Shown one piece after another: positions 18,411-27,703 of a stretch of 64,000 nucleotides of DNA. Source of the DNA: Aeromicrobium erythreum (GTDB lineage: Bacteria; Actinomycetota; Actinomycetes; Propionibacteriales; Nocardioidaceae). The notes beneath the pieces were generated by a model. That model was not told where the DNA came from, did no database searches, and saw only the letters and a program-made list of their open reading frames with translations. The position numbers and the translations under genes are program-made. The stretch spans positions 1,550,001 through 1,614,000 of the forward strand of contig NZ_CP011502.1 of NCBI RefSeq assembly GCF_001509405.1, in the 5' to 3' direction. The stretch's first letter is position 1; each line of letters opens with the position of its first letter.

Positions 18411-18779
18411 GTGGACGAGACGCCGTCGAACGTCGTGGCCGTCCTGGCGCGCATCCCGGTGGAGAGCATCGACGCGGCGCTACCGCTGTACGAGCGCCTG
18501 TCGGGCACCACCGACGTGCGCGCCTTCACGTTCGGACCGGTGCGGCTGGCGTGGGTCGGACCCTTCCTCCTGCTCGAGGGCGCCGACGAGGCCACCCGCT
18601 CCCGCGCCGCGACGATCATCGTCCGCCACCTCGACGTCGTCGTCGACGCCGTGCAGGGCGGTGGGGGAGACCTCCTCGACGGTCCGATGCCTGGGCCGAA
18701 CGGCCGCAGGCTCGTCGCCCGCCACGGCGACGGCAACGTCGTCGAGTACGTCGAGCAGGCCGCGCCGACCCGCTCCTGA
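18411..18779 (+). CDS. VOC/glyoxalase-fold protein
   Basis: 122 aa. A beta-alpha-beta-beta-beta pattern (VVAVLARIPVESIDAALPLYERL, quoted in part: ARIPVESIDAALPLYERL) and a terminal DGNVVEYVEQ resemble the vicinal-oxygen-chelate superfamily, where the last Glu binds metal. Metal ligands are otherwise unclear and no substrate can be proposed. The GTG at 18411 is chosen because it is 8 nt after the previous stop; no better start is visible. Confidence 0.6.
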   Translation: MDETPSNVVAVLARIPVESIDAALPLYERLSGTTDVRAFTFGPVRLAWVGPFLLLEGADEATRSRAATIIVRHLDVVVDAVQGGGGDLLDGPMPGPNGRRLVARHGDGNVVEYVEQAAPTRS

Positions 18780-18862
18780 CCACGTCCACAGGCCCTTCGT
18801 CGGGCTGGTCCTGGTCGTCCACAGCCCGTGCGAGGGGTCTGTCGTGGGCGTCGTGGTGTGGC

Positions 18863-18868
18863 GAGGCT
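18863..18868 (+). promoter_or_regulatory. -10-like element of the YraN gene
   Basis: GAGGCT, 6 nt, ATG at 18875. First base deviates from T; the spacing is the same as elsewhere. Confidence 0.35.
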
Positions 18869-18874
18869 GGGGGC

Positions 18875-19237
18875 ATGAGTCAGGCACGCAACGACGCGCT
18901 GGGGCGGTACGGGGAGCAGGTGGCGGCGCGGCACCTGGAGTCGCTGGGGATGACGATCCTGGAGCGGCGGTGGACGTGCCGGTGGGGTGAGCTCGACCTG
19001 GTGGCCAGGGACGGCGACACGATCGTGTTCTGCGAGGTCAAGACGCGGACGAGCTCGCGGCACGGGACGGGCTTCGAGTCGGTGTCGGCGCGCAAGGCGG
19101 CTCGGCTGCGGCGGGCGGCGTCGGCGTGGCTGCAGGCGCAGGAGGCGGAGCCCGCGGCGGTGCGGATCGACGTGGTGTCGGTGCGGATCCCGCGGCGCGG
19201 CGGTCCGGTGGTCGAGCGGATGGGCGGGGTGGCCTGA
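18875..19237 (+). CDS. YraN/UPF0102 endonuclease-fold protein
   Basis: 120 aa. RYGEQVAARHLESLG at the N-terminus and GELDLVARDGDTIVFCEVKTR show the PD-(D/E)xK nuclease core (E, D, ExK). Activity is unproven for the family. It is next to the YifB/ComM gene (1-nt TGATG overlap) and dprA, the standard neighbourhood, which hints at a DNA uptake or repair role. Confidence 0.92.
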   Translation: MSQARNDALGRYGEQVAARHLESLGMTILERRWTCRWGELDLVARDGDTIVFCEVKTRTSSRHGTGFESVSARKAARLRRAASAWLQAQEAEPAAVRIDVVSVRIPRRGGPVVERMGGVA

Positions 19238-20811
19238 TGGCGGCGACGCACTCGGTGACCCTCGACGGGCTGACCGGTCGGGCGATCGAGGTGGAGGTCG
19301 ACATCGCCTCGGGTCTGCCCAAGACGATCGTGGTCGGTCTGGCCGACACGATCGTCAACGAGGCACGCGACCGGGTGCGTGCCGCGGTCGTCAACTCCGG
19401 CACGACCTGGCCCGACCAGCGCGTGACCATCAACCTCGCCCCGTCGACGCTGCCGAAGACCGGGTCGCACTACGACCTCGCGATCGGGGTGGCGATGTTC
19501 GTCGAGAAGACGCTGGTGCCGGTCGAGGCCACGGCGGGCACCGTCTTCATCGGCGAGCTCGCCCTCGACGGTCGGCTGCGGGCGGTGCGCGGAGTGCTGC
19601 CGGCGACGATCGCCGCCGTCGAGGCCGGTTTCGGGCGGGTCTTCGTGCCGGAGTCGAACGTGGGGGAGGCCGAGCTCGTGAGCGGCGTGCAGGTCGTCGG
19701 CGTGCGGTCCCTGCGCCAGGTGGTCGCGCTGCTCACGGGAGAGGACGAGCCGGACGACCCGCCCGTGCCGCCGCTGGAGGAGGGCGTCGGGCTCGGGCAC
19801 GCCTACGTCGACCGCGTGGCCGGGCTCGACCTCGCCGACGTCGCCGGGCAGGAGGACACCCGGACCGCGGTCGTCGTGGCAGCTGCCGGCGGTCATCACG
19901 TGCTGATGACCGGCCCGCCGGGCATCGGCAAGACGATGCTGGCCCAGCGGCTTCCCGGCCTGCTGCCCGACCTGACGCGGGAGCAGGCCCTGGAGGTCAG
20001 TGCCGTGCACTCCCTGGCGGGCGTGCTGCCGGCGGACGTGCCGCTCGTGGAGCGTCCGCCGTTCGTCGACCCGCACCACACTGCCAGCGCCGTGGCGATC
20101 GTCGGGGGAGGCCAGCGGGGGATCCGTCCCGGCGCGCTCAGCCTGGCCCACCGCGGCGTCCTCTTCCTCGACGAGGCACCGGAGTTCGCGTCGAACGTGC
20201 TCGACGCGCTGCGCCAGCCTTTGGAGTCCGGGCACGTCGTCGTCTCGCGCGCGGCGCAGACCGCGACGTTCCCCGCCCGGTTCCAGCTCGTGCTCGCCGC
20301 GAACCCCTGCCCGTGCGGGCAGGGCGGGTCGGTGAGCGACCCCTGCGAGTGCACGCCGCTCATGCAGCGCCGCTACCGCGACCGGATCTCCGGGCCCGTG
20401 CGCGACCGCATCGACATCCACCGCACGCTGGTGCCGCCCAGCCGACCCGAGCTGGTCCACGAGACGGCGGGTGCCCGCTCCACCGCGCAGCTCGCACCGG
20501 CCGTGCGTCGGGCCCGGGAGCGACAGGCCGTCCGCTTCGCCGGGACGCCCTGGCAGGCCAACGCCGACGTGCCGGGCGTCGACCTGCGCAAGCACTGGCC
20601 GGCCACCGACGCCGCCCGACGCCTCGTCGACTCCCACCTGCGCGGGCAGCGACTCTCGGCGCGCTCGGCCGACCGGGTCCTGAGGGTGGCCTGGACCGTG
20701 TGCGACCTCCGGGACGGCGGGCAGCCCGACGTCGACGACGTCGAGCTCGCCCTCGCGCTGCGGCGCGGCACGCCGCTCGGTCCGCTGCTGCGCGACCTGG
20801 TGACGTCGTGA
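19237..20811 (+). CDS. YifB/ComM family Mg-chelatase-like AAA+ ATPase
   Basis: 524 aa. N-terminal Lon-S16-like domain (to ~170) with VTINLAPSTLPKTGSHYDLA, a central AAA+ domain with Walker A GPPGIGKTMLA (~226) and Walker B GVLFLDEAPEF, then NPCPCGQGG and a C-terminal Mg-chelatase domain. ComM relatives are branch-migration helicases in natural transformation. The downstream dprA gene overlaps by 4 nt (GTGA), which fits that role. Confidence 0.94.
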   Translation: MAATHSVTLDGLTGRAIEVEVDIASGLPKTIVVGLADTIVNEARDRVRAAVVNSGTTWPDQRVTINLAPSTLPKTGSHYDLAIGVAMFVEKTLVPVEATAGTVFIGELALDGRLRAVRGVLPATIAAVEAGFGRVFVPESNVGEAELVSGVQVVGVRSLRQVVALLTGEDEPDDPPVPPLEEGVGLGHAYVDRVAGLDLADVAGQEDTRTAVVVAAAGGHHVLMTGPPGIGKTMLAQRLPGLLPDLTREQALEVSAVHSLAGVLPADVPLVERPPFVDPHHTASAVAIVGGGQRGIRPGALSLAHRGVLFLDEAPEFASNVLDALRQPLESGHVVVSRAAQTATFPARFQLVLAANPCPCGQGGSVSDPCECTPLMQRRYRDRISGPVRDRIDIHRTLVPPSRPELVHETAGARSTAQLAPAVRRARERQAVRFAGTPWQANADVPGVDLRKHWPATDAARRLVDSHLRGQRLSARSADRVLRVAWTVCDLRDGGQPDVDDVELALALRRGTPLGPLLRDLVTS

Positions 20812-21998
20812 GCGAACGGACCGACCAGTTCCGTCGAGGCGACGCGCTGCGCGACGCCGAGGCACGGCTCGCGCTGAGCCTCGTCGTCGAACCGGGCGAC
20901 CCCCGGCTGGTCCCGTTGCTCGCTGAGCACGGTGCCGGCGCCGTGGTGTCGGCGATCCGCCAGGGTGGCGGCACGCTCGCGTCGCAGCTGCCGGACGCCT
21001 GGCGCGACGCCGCGCCGCGCCTCGAGCGCGACGTCGCCGCGGCCCGAGCCAGGGCCGACGAGCAGGGTCTGCGCTGGGTGGTGCCGGGCGACCGGGAGTG
21101 GCCGGCCGGCCTCGACGACCTCGACCACGTGGAGCCGCACGGAGGCACCACCGGCGCACCGCTGGGGCTCTGGGTCCGCGGTCCTGCCGACCTCGCCGGG
21201 CTCGCGGAGCAGGCGGTGGCCGTCGTCGGCGCCCGCTCGTGCACCGCGTACGGGAGCGACTGCGCGGCCGAGATCGCCGCCGACGTGGCCGACCAGGGCG
21301 GCACCGTCGTCAGTGGCGCGGCGTTCGGCATCGACGCCGCCGCGCACCGGGGCGCCCTCGTGCAGCACCGGCCGACCGTGGCGGTGCTCGCCTGCGGGGC
21401 CGACGTCGAGTACCCGCGCACCCACGCGTCGCTCCTGCGCCGGATCGGCCAGGACGGACTCGTCGTCTCCGAGCAGGCCCCCGGCCAGGTGCCGATGCGC
21501 TCACGCTTCCTGTCGCGCAACCGGATCATCGCGGCGCTCGCGGTCGGGACGGTCGTCGTCGAGGCGGCCCGCCGCAGCGGCTCGCTCAACACGCTGTACT
21601 GGGCCGACGCCCTCGGCCGCGTGACGATGGGCGTCCCCGGTCCGGTCACGTCGCAGCAGTCCGCCGGCGTGCACCAGGCGGTCCGCGACGGGCGAGCCGT
21701 GCTGGTCACGACCGGTCGCGAGGTGCTCGACGCCGTCGCCGGGGTCACCGCCGACGTCGCCGAGCCCGCACGCATCGACGACACCGAGCGCGACAGGCTG
21801 GGTCGCCTGGCGCGTCGTGTGCTCGACGCGTTGTCCTTCGAGCAGGCCCGCACGGCTGCCGACGTCGCCGCGGCCGCACGGGGGAGTCGTGCCGAGGTCG
21901 CCGAGCTGCTCACGGCCCTCGAGCGCCAGGGGCTCTGCGTCCACGTGGGCGACCGCTGGCTCGTGCTCCCGCGTGGTGCCTCGACGGCCCGGCGCTGA
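20808..21998 (+). CDS. dprA: DNA-processing protein DprA
   Basis: 396 aa; loads RecA on incoming single-stranded DNA. Rossmann core with [15 protein letters not shown] (~139), [43 protein letters not shown] and [13 protein letters not shown], the full DprA/Smf signature. The C-terminal ~75 residues look like a winged-helix domain ([20 protein letters not shown]). GTG start fixed by the overlap with the YifB gene. Confidence 0.95.
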   Translation: MSERTDQFRRGDALRDAEARLALSLVVEPGDPRLVPLLAEHGAGAVVSAIRQGGGTLASQLPDAWRDAAPRLERDVAAARARADEQGLRWVVPGDREWPAGLDDLDHVEPHGGTTGAPLGLWVRGPADLAGLAEQAVAVVGARSCTAYGSDCAAEIAADVADQGGTVVSGAAFGIDAAAHRGALVQHRPTVAVLACGADVEYPRTHASLLRRIGQDGLVVSEQAPGQVPMRSRFLSRNRIIAALAVGTVVVEAARRSGSLNTLYWADALGRVTMGVPGPVTSQQSAGVHQAVRDGRAVLVTTGREVLDAVAGVTADVAEPARIDDTERDRLGRLARRVLDALSFEQARTAADVAAAARGSRAEVAELLTALERQGLCVHVGDRWLVLPRGASTARR

Positions 21999-22015
21999 GC
22001 CGTCACCCTGGGGTC

Positions 22016-22927
22016 ATGGGTGCAGCCTGGGACGACGCGGTCGAGGCGTTCGCCGAGCACCTGCGCCACGAGCGGAACCTCTCCGAGCACTCGGTCCGCG
22101 GCTACCGCACCGATCTCTCCCAGCTCGCCGAGCACGCACAGGCGCTGGGCGTCGAGGGGCCCGCCGACCTCACGACCCGCGCGCTGCGCAGCTGGCTCGC
22201 CAACCAGCAGACGCTGGGTCGCGCCCGCGCGACCATCGCCCGACGGGCCACGTCGGCGCGCACGTTCACGGCGTGGTGCGTCCGCACCGGACGGGCGTCG
22301 TCGGACCCCGGCGCGCTGCTGGCCAGCCCGAAGGCACGACGCGAGCTGCCCGCCGTCCTCAGCGAGAGCGAGGTGCGGGCCCTGCTCGACACGACGGCCG
22401 AGTCGGTCGCCGACGACGGGCCCGTCGGCCTGCGCGACCTGCTGGTCCTCGAGCTGCTGTACGCCACCGGCGTCCGCGTCGGGGAGCTGTGCGGGCTCGA
22501 CGTGGACGACGTCGACCCCGGCCGACGACTCGTGCGCGTGCTCGGCAAGGGCCGGAAGGAACGGTCCGTCCCGTACGGCGTGCCGGCGGCGCATGCGCTG
22601 GACGCCTGGCTCACCACCGGCCGACCGGCGCTGGCGACGTCCGACAGCGGCCCCGCTCTGCTGCTCGGCCTCCGTGGGGGCCGGCTCGACCCGCGCACGG
22701 CCCGCAAGGTCGTGCACGACCGGCTCGCCGCGGTCGACGGTGCGCCCGACCTCGGCCCGCACGGGCTGCGCCACACCGCCGCGACCCACCTGCTGGAGGG
22801 GGGCGCCGACCTGCGCAGCGTGCAGGAGGTGCTGGGCCACGCGTCGCTCGGCACCACGCAGATCTACACGCACGTCAGCAACGAACGTCTGCGCGCCGCC
22901 TACCGCCTCGCGCACCCCCGCGCCTAG
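22016..22927 (+). CDS. xerC: Tyrosine recombinase XerC-like
   Basis: 303 aa. N-terminal SAM-like core-binding domain ([20 protein letters not shown]), then the catalytic domain: Arg in [14 protein letters not shown] (~151), [18 protein letters not shown] (~250), [14 protein letters not shown] with the nucleophile Tyr (~282). The R-H-R-H-Y set is complete. Likely the chromosome-dimer resolvase, since xerC sits between dprA and rpsB in many actinobacteria. ATG at 22016; CACCCT lies 6 nt before it, a weak -10 match. Confidence 0.88.
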   Translation: MGAAWDDAVEAFAEHLRHERNLSEHSVRGYRTDLSQLAEHAQALGVEGPADLTTRALRSWLANQQTLGRARATIARRATSARTFTAWCVRTGRASSDPGALLASPKARRELPAVLSESEVRALLDTTAESVADDGPVGLRDLLVLELLYATGVRVGELCGLDVDDVDPGRRLVRVLGKGRKERSVPYGVPAAHALDAWLTTGRPALATSDSGPALLLGLRGGRLDPRTARKVVHDRLAAVDGAPDLGPHGLRHTAATHLLEGGADLRSVQEVLGHASLGTTQIYTHVSNERLRAAYRLAHPRA

Positions 22928-22949
22928 CGACCCCGAGGCGGGCGCGTGC

Positions 22950-24323
22950 TCACCACGGGGTGCTCGGCACGCCCCAGCGGGACGTCGTCCCCACGACGAG
23001 ACGGGCCAGGGCCTCGCGGTCCCCGAGGTGGTCCGGGTCCACCCCCAGCACGGCCAGCGTCGCGGTGTCGCCGTGCCGGGTCCACCAGACCGTGAGGCCA
23101 CCACGCGTCCGACGCAGCATCGAGGGCGTGACGCCCTGCGTCACCGACCGCATCAGCACCGACGTCGCCGGGTGGCCCAGCGGCGCGGCGAACGTGGCCG
23201 GCAGCTGCCCCAGGTTGGAGCACAGGCACAGCGGTGCCGCGACGCCTCGGGCCAGGACCGCGACCACCGGGTCCGGCAGCAGCTGCGTCAACGGCCCGAG
23301 CGGGTCGTGCCGGCCGCCCGACAACGTCGCGTAGGCGCTGCGGGCCTGCGCCCGGACGGCCCCGAGGTCGACGACGCGGCCGACACCGTCCGCGACCTCG
23401 GTGACGACGTCGATCGAGACGCCCGATGTCGCGTTCGAGCGCAGGTCGTCCGTGCCGCGCAGGCTCACGGGCAGCGACACCCGCACGGGGCGTCCGGCCT
23501 CGACCCGGCCCGAGGCCAGCAGCACCTCCACGGCCACCGCGACCAGCAGGCTGTTCGACGTCCCTCCGTGCCGAGCGGCCGCCTCGTCCCAGGCCCGGGC
23601 GTCGAGGTCGACGACGACGGTGGCCGGCGCGCGCGGCAGGTCGTCGCCCGCCTGGTCGGGGCCGAGGAGTCCGTCGCGCGACGTCTGCACGTCGGTCCGC
23701 GGCGGTCGCGACGACCTGAGCGCGTCGCGCACGGCGGTGGCACCTCCGCGCAGCGCGAGCCCCACCTGTCGCACCGCGTCGCGCAGGTCGTCGCGGACCG
23801 TGGGCGTCGGCCCCTCCGCCGGCAACCGTCCCGGACCGCCGCCCTCGACCGCCGCGACGAGAGCCGCGACGTGCGCGCCACCGTCGCAGACGACGTGCGG
23901 CGTCAGGTACGAGAGCACCGAGCCACCGTCGGTCGTGCTGGCGGTGGCGAGGCTCCAGGTGGGGCCCGACCACGGGTCGAGCGGCTCGGCCGCCCGCTCC
24001 TCGGCCCACGCGAGGACGTCGCCCGGCCGCAGCGGCGACGTCGCGACGTGGACCGGGCCACCCGCCGACGACGCGACCCAGGTGTCGCGCGCGCCGGGGA
24101 CCCGCGACCGCCTGATCGAGCGGGCGAGAGGTCCGTCGCGGAGCCCGAGGTCGAGCCGTCCCACCTCGGCCGGGTGGAGGGGGCGGTCGAAGCGCCACAC
24201 CGTCTGGTTGACCACGGGGATCCCGAGGACGCGGTGCGCCCGGACGAAGAGGTCGTCGTCCAGGGTCAACCGGTTGCCGTCGGTGGCGGTCGCCCTCGCG
24301 ACCTGGGTGCTCTGCAGGTCCAC
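22950..24323 (-). CDS. CoA-dependent acyltransferase (WS/DGAT-condensation fold), copy A
   Basis: 457 aa. It shows the catalytic HxxxDG motif in LTPHVVCDGGAHV; the middle AAARHGGTSNSLLVAVAVE; RVSLPVSLRGTDDLRSNATS; and a C-terminal LCSNLGQLPATFAAPLGHP. The SNxG and GLTVWWTRHGDTATL elements resemble the C-lobe of wax-ester synthase/DGAT and condensation enzymes. An ester-forming acyl transfer is inferred; acyl donor and acceptor are unknown. GTG start at 24323 is chosen for the strong GGAGGAG ribosome-binding site just upstream. Last gene of a minus-strand operon behind the ABC exporter. Its N-terminal NQTVWRFD and RVPGAR motifs recur in the frameshifted gene at 26156-27504. Confidence 0.75.
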   Translation of the reverse strand: MDLQSTQVARATATDGNRLTLDDDLFVRAHRVLGIPVVNQTVWRFDRPLHPAEVGRLDLGLRDGPLARSIRRSRVPGARDTWVASSAGGPVHVATSPLRPGDVLAWAEERAAEPLDPWSGPTWSLATASTTDGGSVLSYLTPHVVCDGGAHVAALVAAVEGGGPGRLPAEGPTPTVRDDLRDAVRQVGLALRGGATAVRDALRSSRPPRTDVQTSRDGLLGPDQAGDDLPRAPATVVVDLDARAWDEAAARHGGTSNSLLVAVAVEVLLASGRVEAGRPVRVSLPVSLRGTDDLRSNATSGVSIDVVTEVADGVGRVVDLGAVRAQARSAYATLSGGRHDPLGPLTQLLPDPVVAVLARGVAAPLCLCSNLGQLPATFAAPLGHPATSVLMRSVTQGVTPSMLRRTRGGLTVWWTRHGDTATLAVLGVDPDHLGDREALARLVVGTTSRWGVPSTPW

Positions 24324-24343
24324 GTCTCCTCCAGTCCTCGTGC

Positions 24344-25153
24344 TCAGTCGCGTCGGACGTAGGCCCGCACCGTGAGCGGTGCGAAGATCGCGAGCACGGC
24401 GAGGGAGCCGAGCAGCGCGGTGAGCACCGACCCGGCGGCGGGGTCGCCCCCGGCGAGGTCGCGCACCGCGGAGACCAGGTGCGTGACCGGGTTGACCTCC
24501 GCGATGGCACGCATCCACGCCGGCATCGTCTCGGTGGGCACCAGCGCGTTCGACATGAACGACAGCGGCGTCAGGACGAGCATCGAGACGCCCTGGACGG
24601 CGGCGGCGCTGCGCATCATGACGCCCATGAAGGCGAAGACCCAGCTCATGGTGAAGCCGCTCAGCACGACCAGAGCGCAGCCGGCGACGAGCCCGGCCCA
24701 CGACTCCGGCCGGTAGCCCATCGTCACGCCGACGACCACCGTCATGGTCACCGCCACGACGTAGCGGACCACGTCAGCCAGCAGGGCACCTGCGAGCGGT
24801 GCCGTGCGGGCCACGGGGAGCGACCGGAAGCGGTCGAACACGCCGCGGTCGATGTCGTCGCGCAGCTGCACCCCCGTGACGACCGACGCCGTGACGGCGA
24901 TCTGCACGAGCACACCGGGCACGAGCTGGGGAAGGTAGGCGTCGACGCCGCCCGCGACGGCACCTCCGAAGACGTTCGCGAACAGGATGGTGCCGACGAC
25001 CGGCAGCACGATGACGTCGAAGAGGCGCTGCGGGTCGTGGCGGACCCGCAGGAGTCCCCGGTGGCCGAACGTGAGCACCTGGGCGAGCGCCGACAGCGGG
25101 CCGACCCCACCGCGCGGCGCCGGTCGGACCTGAGCGCCGATCGCGGCGCTCAT
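24344..25153 (-). CDS. ABC-2 type transporter permease (DrrB-like)
   Basis: 269 aa, six hydrophobic segments after a ~35-residue cytoplasmic N-terminus. The loop QLRDDIDRGVFDRFRSLPVA is the typical DrrB/ABC-2 permease signature, and PTETMPAWMRAIAEVNPVTH is the conserved segment before the last helix. It overlaps the ATPase gene by 4 nt. Exports lipid-like or drug-like compounds in known relatives (DrrABC). Its position between acyltransferase genes suggests export of their product. Confidence 0.93.
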   Translation of the reverse strand: MSAAIGAQVRPAPRGGVGPLSALAQVLTFGHRGLLRVRHDPQRLFDVIVLPVVGTILFANVFGGAVAGGVDAYLPQLVPGVLVQIAVTASVVTGVQLRDDIDRGVFDRFRSLPVARTAPLAGALLADVVRYVVAVTMTVVVGVTMGYRPESWAGLVAGCALVVLSGFTMSWVFAFMGVMMRSAAAVQGVSMLVLTPLSFMSNALVPTETMPAWMRAIAEVNPVTHLVSAVRDLAGGDPAAGSVLTALLGSLAVLAIFAPLTVRAYVRRD

Positions 25154-26112
25154 GCCGCGTCCTGACGCTGGGGGCCGGGCGCGTCGAGCGCTCCCGTGAG
25201 CGCGAAGAAGACCTCGTCGAGGCTCGGGCGGGCCGCGCTGAGCTCGCCGATCTCGATACCGCGTGCGGCGAGCGCCAGCACGACGTCGGACGTCACGGCG
25301 CCCGACCGGATCGGCGCGGCCAGCAGCACGCCGTCGTCCTGGGGGACCTGACCGGTCACCTCGTGCAGGACACGGGCCGCTTCGACACGGCGCGCCGGGT
25401 CGGCCACGACGAGGTGGAGCGTCAGGCCGCCGACGGACTCCTTGAGCTCGGCGGGCGTGCCGTCCGCGACGACGCGTCCGCGGTCGATCACCGCGATCCG
25501 GTCGGCGAGCTGGTCCGCCTCCTCCAGGTACTGGGTCGTGAGCAGCACCGTCGTGCCCTGCGCGACGAGCTCGCGCACCGTCGCCCACATGTCGGCGCGC
25601 GTGCGTGGGTCGAGCCCGGTCGTGGGCTCGTCGAGGAAGAGCAGCGGCGGGTCGCCGAGGAGGCTGGCGGCGATGTCGAGACGTCGCCGCATGCCCCCGG
25701 AGAAGGTCGAGACGGCGCGGTGAGCCACGTGCGTCAGACCGAACCGCTCGAGCAGGTCGGCCGCGCGGGAGCGGGCCTCCGCTCGTCGCCAGCCGACCAG
25801 ACGGGCGAAGAGGTAGAGGTTCTCGTGCGCCGTCAGCAGCTCGTCGAGCGCGGCGTACTGGCCGGTGAGGCCGACGAGGGAGCGCACCTGCGTGGGGGAG
25901 CGCGTCACGTCCTGCCCGAAGACCTCCGCGCGCCCGCCGTCGAGGCGGACCAGCGTCGCGAGGGCGCGCACGGCCGTCGTCTTCCCGGCACCGTTCGGGC
26001 CGAGCACGGCATGCACCGTGCCGGCGCGGACGGACAGGTCGAGGCCGTCGAGCGCCCGCTGCTCCCCGTACGTCTTGACCAGCCCCTCGGCCCGGATGGC
26101 CCACTCGGTCAT
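25150..26112 (-). CDS. ABC transporter ATPase (DrrA-like)
   Basis: 320 aa. Walker A GPNGAGKTTAVRALATL, signature FSGGMRRRLDIAASLLG, Walker B LLFLDEPTTGLDPRTRADMW, then the ~100-residue C-terminal extension typical of DrrA (ends LDEVFFALTGA). ATG start with ribosome-binding site GGAGGGG 8-9 nt upstream. Followed by its permease (ATGA overlap) and by acyltransferase A. A 43-nt gap separates it from the frameshifted acyltransferase gene upstream, so all four are likely one transcript. Confidence 0.94.
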   Translation of the reverse strand: MTEWAIRAEGLVKTYGEQRALDGLDLSVRAGTVHAVLGPNGAGKTTAVRALATLVRLDGGRAEVFGQDVTRSPTQVRSLVGLTGQYAALDELLTAHENLYLFARLVGWRRAEARSRAADLLERFGLTHVAHRAVSTFSGGMRRRLDIAASLLGDPPLLFLDEPTTGLDPRTRADMWATVRELVAQGTTVLLTTQYLEEADQLADRIAVIDRGRVVADGTPAELKESVGGLTLHLVVADPARRVEAARVLHEVTGQVPQDDGVLLAAPIRSGAVTSDVVLALAARGIEIGELSAARPSLDEVFFALTGALDAPGPQRQDAA

Positions 26113-26155
26113 CGTCGTCCCCCTCCGTCAGGTCGCGGCGCGCAGCGCCCGACGC

Positions 26156-27504
26156 TCACCACAGCCGTGCCTCGACGTGCCACGCCGCCAGGCCCGAGCG
26201 CACCAGGTCACGCAAGGTCTCGTCGTCGGGCACCCGCGCCGGGTCGAGCGCGGCGACCGTCACGGTGGTGCGCTCGCCGGAGGTGCACGCCCACGCCGTC
26301 AGCCCGCCGCCGAGGACACGGATCTCGGCGTCGTCGACCACCCGGTGCCCGGCCAGCGCGGCGATGCTGCGGGCCGGCGTGCCGGTCGGGGCGCTGAACG
26401 CCGGGGACATCGTCCCGAGGTTCGACGCCAGCACGCGGGGGCCGGTCGGCACCGGCAGCCGGCGCACGACCGCGTCGGGCAGCATCTGCACGAGCGTGAG
26501 GAGCGAGCCGGTGTCGGCGTCCTTGGCCGACGTGTCGCGCGTGCCGAGCTGGGCGTAGGCCTGGCGGCAGCCCGCCCGCAGCGGTGCGAGGTCGTGACGT
26601 CGCAGGTCGGTCGGGTCGACGGCGACGCGGGCGATCCGCGTGGCGTTGGCGCGAGGGTCGTCGGCGCCTCGCGCGGTGACGGGCAGTGCCACCAGCACGG
26701 GCTCGTCCTCGTCCGTGATCCCGGCCGACCCGACCAGGGACGCGCTCAGCGCGACGAACCAGGTGTTGAGGGTCCCGCCGTGCCGCGCCGCTGCAGCCTC
26801 CACGTCGGCCGTGCGGCACTCCGCCACGACGGTGGGGACCACCCAGCCCTGGGGCGCGGTCGGCCCGTCGGGGGCGGCGCCGGCGTCGCCCCCGCGGGGG
26901 AGGTCGCGCCGCCACGCTGTCGCAGCGCGCTCGTGGCGCCCCAGCGCACGACGGCCCGGACCTGGCGCGCCGCGTCCTGCAGGTCGGCCCGCAGCGTCCC
27001 CCACGTGCCGTCGCGGTCGGGCAGGGTCAACGGCGCCCGCCCGGAGGCCGCCCGCTCGACGGCGTCGACCATCGCGCCACCGTCGGCGACGGCGTGGTCG
27101 ACGATCAGCGACAGCAGCGAGCCGCCGTCGGACAGCCGCGCGCTCGCCAGCCGCCAGGAGTCGCCGCGGCCAGGGTGCAGCGGAGCGGTGTGGTTGGACC
27201 GGAGCCAGTCGACGACGTCGCACTCCTGGAGCACGGTCGGCTCGACGTCGAGCGCCGGGGCATGGGGCGCCCGCGACCAGCGACCACGTGCGCCGGGCAC
27301 GCGGGGACGGTCCGCGCGACGCGAGAGCGCCCCGCGGGCCAGCTCGTCGCGCAGCCGGACCAGCGCCGCGGTCGGCACGACGTGGTCGAGACGCCAGACG
27401 AACTGGTTGACGATCGGCGTCCCCACGCCGCGGTGCCGTCGCAGGAACAGGTCGTCCCCGAACGTCAGACGAACCGTCGCGTGGTCGATCGCCATCATGA
27501 ACAC
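26156..27504 (-). pseudogene. CoA-dependent acyltransferase, copy A' (single frameshift)
   Basis: Two consecutive reading frames together encode a ~450-aa paralogue of copy A. Frame 1 (from GTG 27504 or ATG 27498/27495) gives RLTFGDDLFLRRHRGVGTP, NQFVWRLD and the catalytic HxxxDG in LIVDHAVADGGAM, to about position 26,930. Frame 2 continues with GWVVPTVVAECRTADVEAAA, ARHGGTLNTWFVALSAS, VLASNLGTMSPAFSAPTG, to the stop at 26156. The switch needs one missing base, most simply in CCCCC (26889-26893) or GGGGG (26896-26900). All motifs are conserved on both sides, so the break is recent or a sequencing error. A run of nine G's on the coding strand lies just before the start. Confidence 0.75.
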
Positions 27505-27512
27505 CCCCCCCC
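27504..27512 (-). repeat. Nine-base G run in the ribosome-binding site of copy A'
   Basis: On the coding (minus) strand nine consecutive G's overlap the Shine-Dalgarno position directly before GTG/ATG starts at 27504 and 27498. It is the longest homopolymer I noticed in the window. Slippage here would change start spacing. Whether length varies is unknown. Confidence 0.6.
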
Positions 27513-27584
27513 AGGTTCTGCCGAGTCAAGCGGCCCGTCGCCGACCGTGTCCAGAGGGAAAGGCGCGTGAGCATCATCACGTCG

Positions 27585-27639
27585 CGCGCACTCCGCGGAG
27601 GCGCGCAGACTGGCGAGCAACGACCGCGAGGAGTGCGCG
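27585..27639. promoter_or_regulatory. Inverted repeats in the divergent acyltransferase intergenic region
   Basis: CGCGCACTCC (27585-27594) and its exact complement GGAGTGCGCG (27630-27639) are 35 nt apart. Inside, CTCCGCGGAG (27591-27600) is a perfect 10-bp palindrome. The ~190-nt region must hold the promoters of both divergent operons, so an operator for a shared regulator is plausible. No regulator gene lies within the island. Confidence 0.4.
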
Positions 27640-27703
27640 GCCGTGGCGGATGGATCGCGTCACCGAAGAGACCGGTGGCGCACCGGACGGGGGGAGCACT
27701 GCC

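Noticed and set aside
18781..18835. Repeated GTCCACAG in the gap before the YraN gene, as a possible operator or attachment site
   Set aside because: Only two short imperfect copies, no recombinase nearby, no symmetry; chance is likely in GC-rich DNA.
22016..22927. Tyrosine recombinase as an integrase of a mobile acyltransferase island
   Set aside because: The gene is in its conserved chromosomal place (dprA-xerC...rpsB), has a XerC-like layout, and no att-like direct repeats flank the island that I could see.
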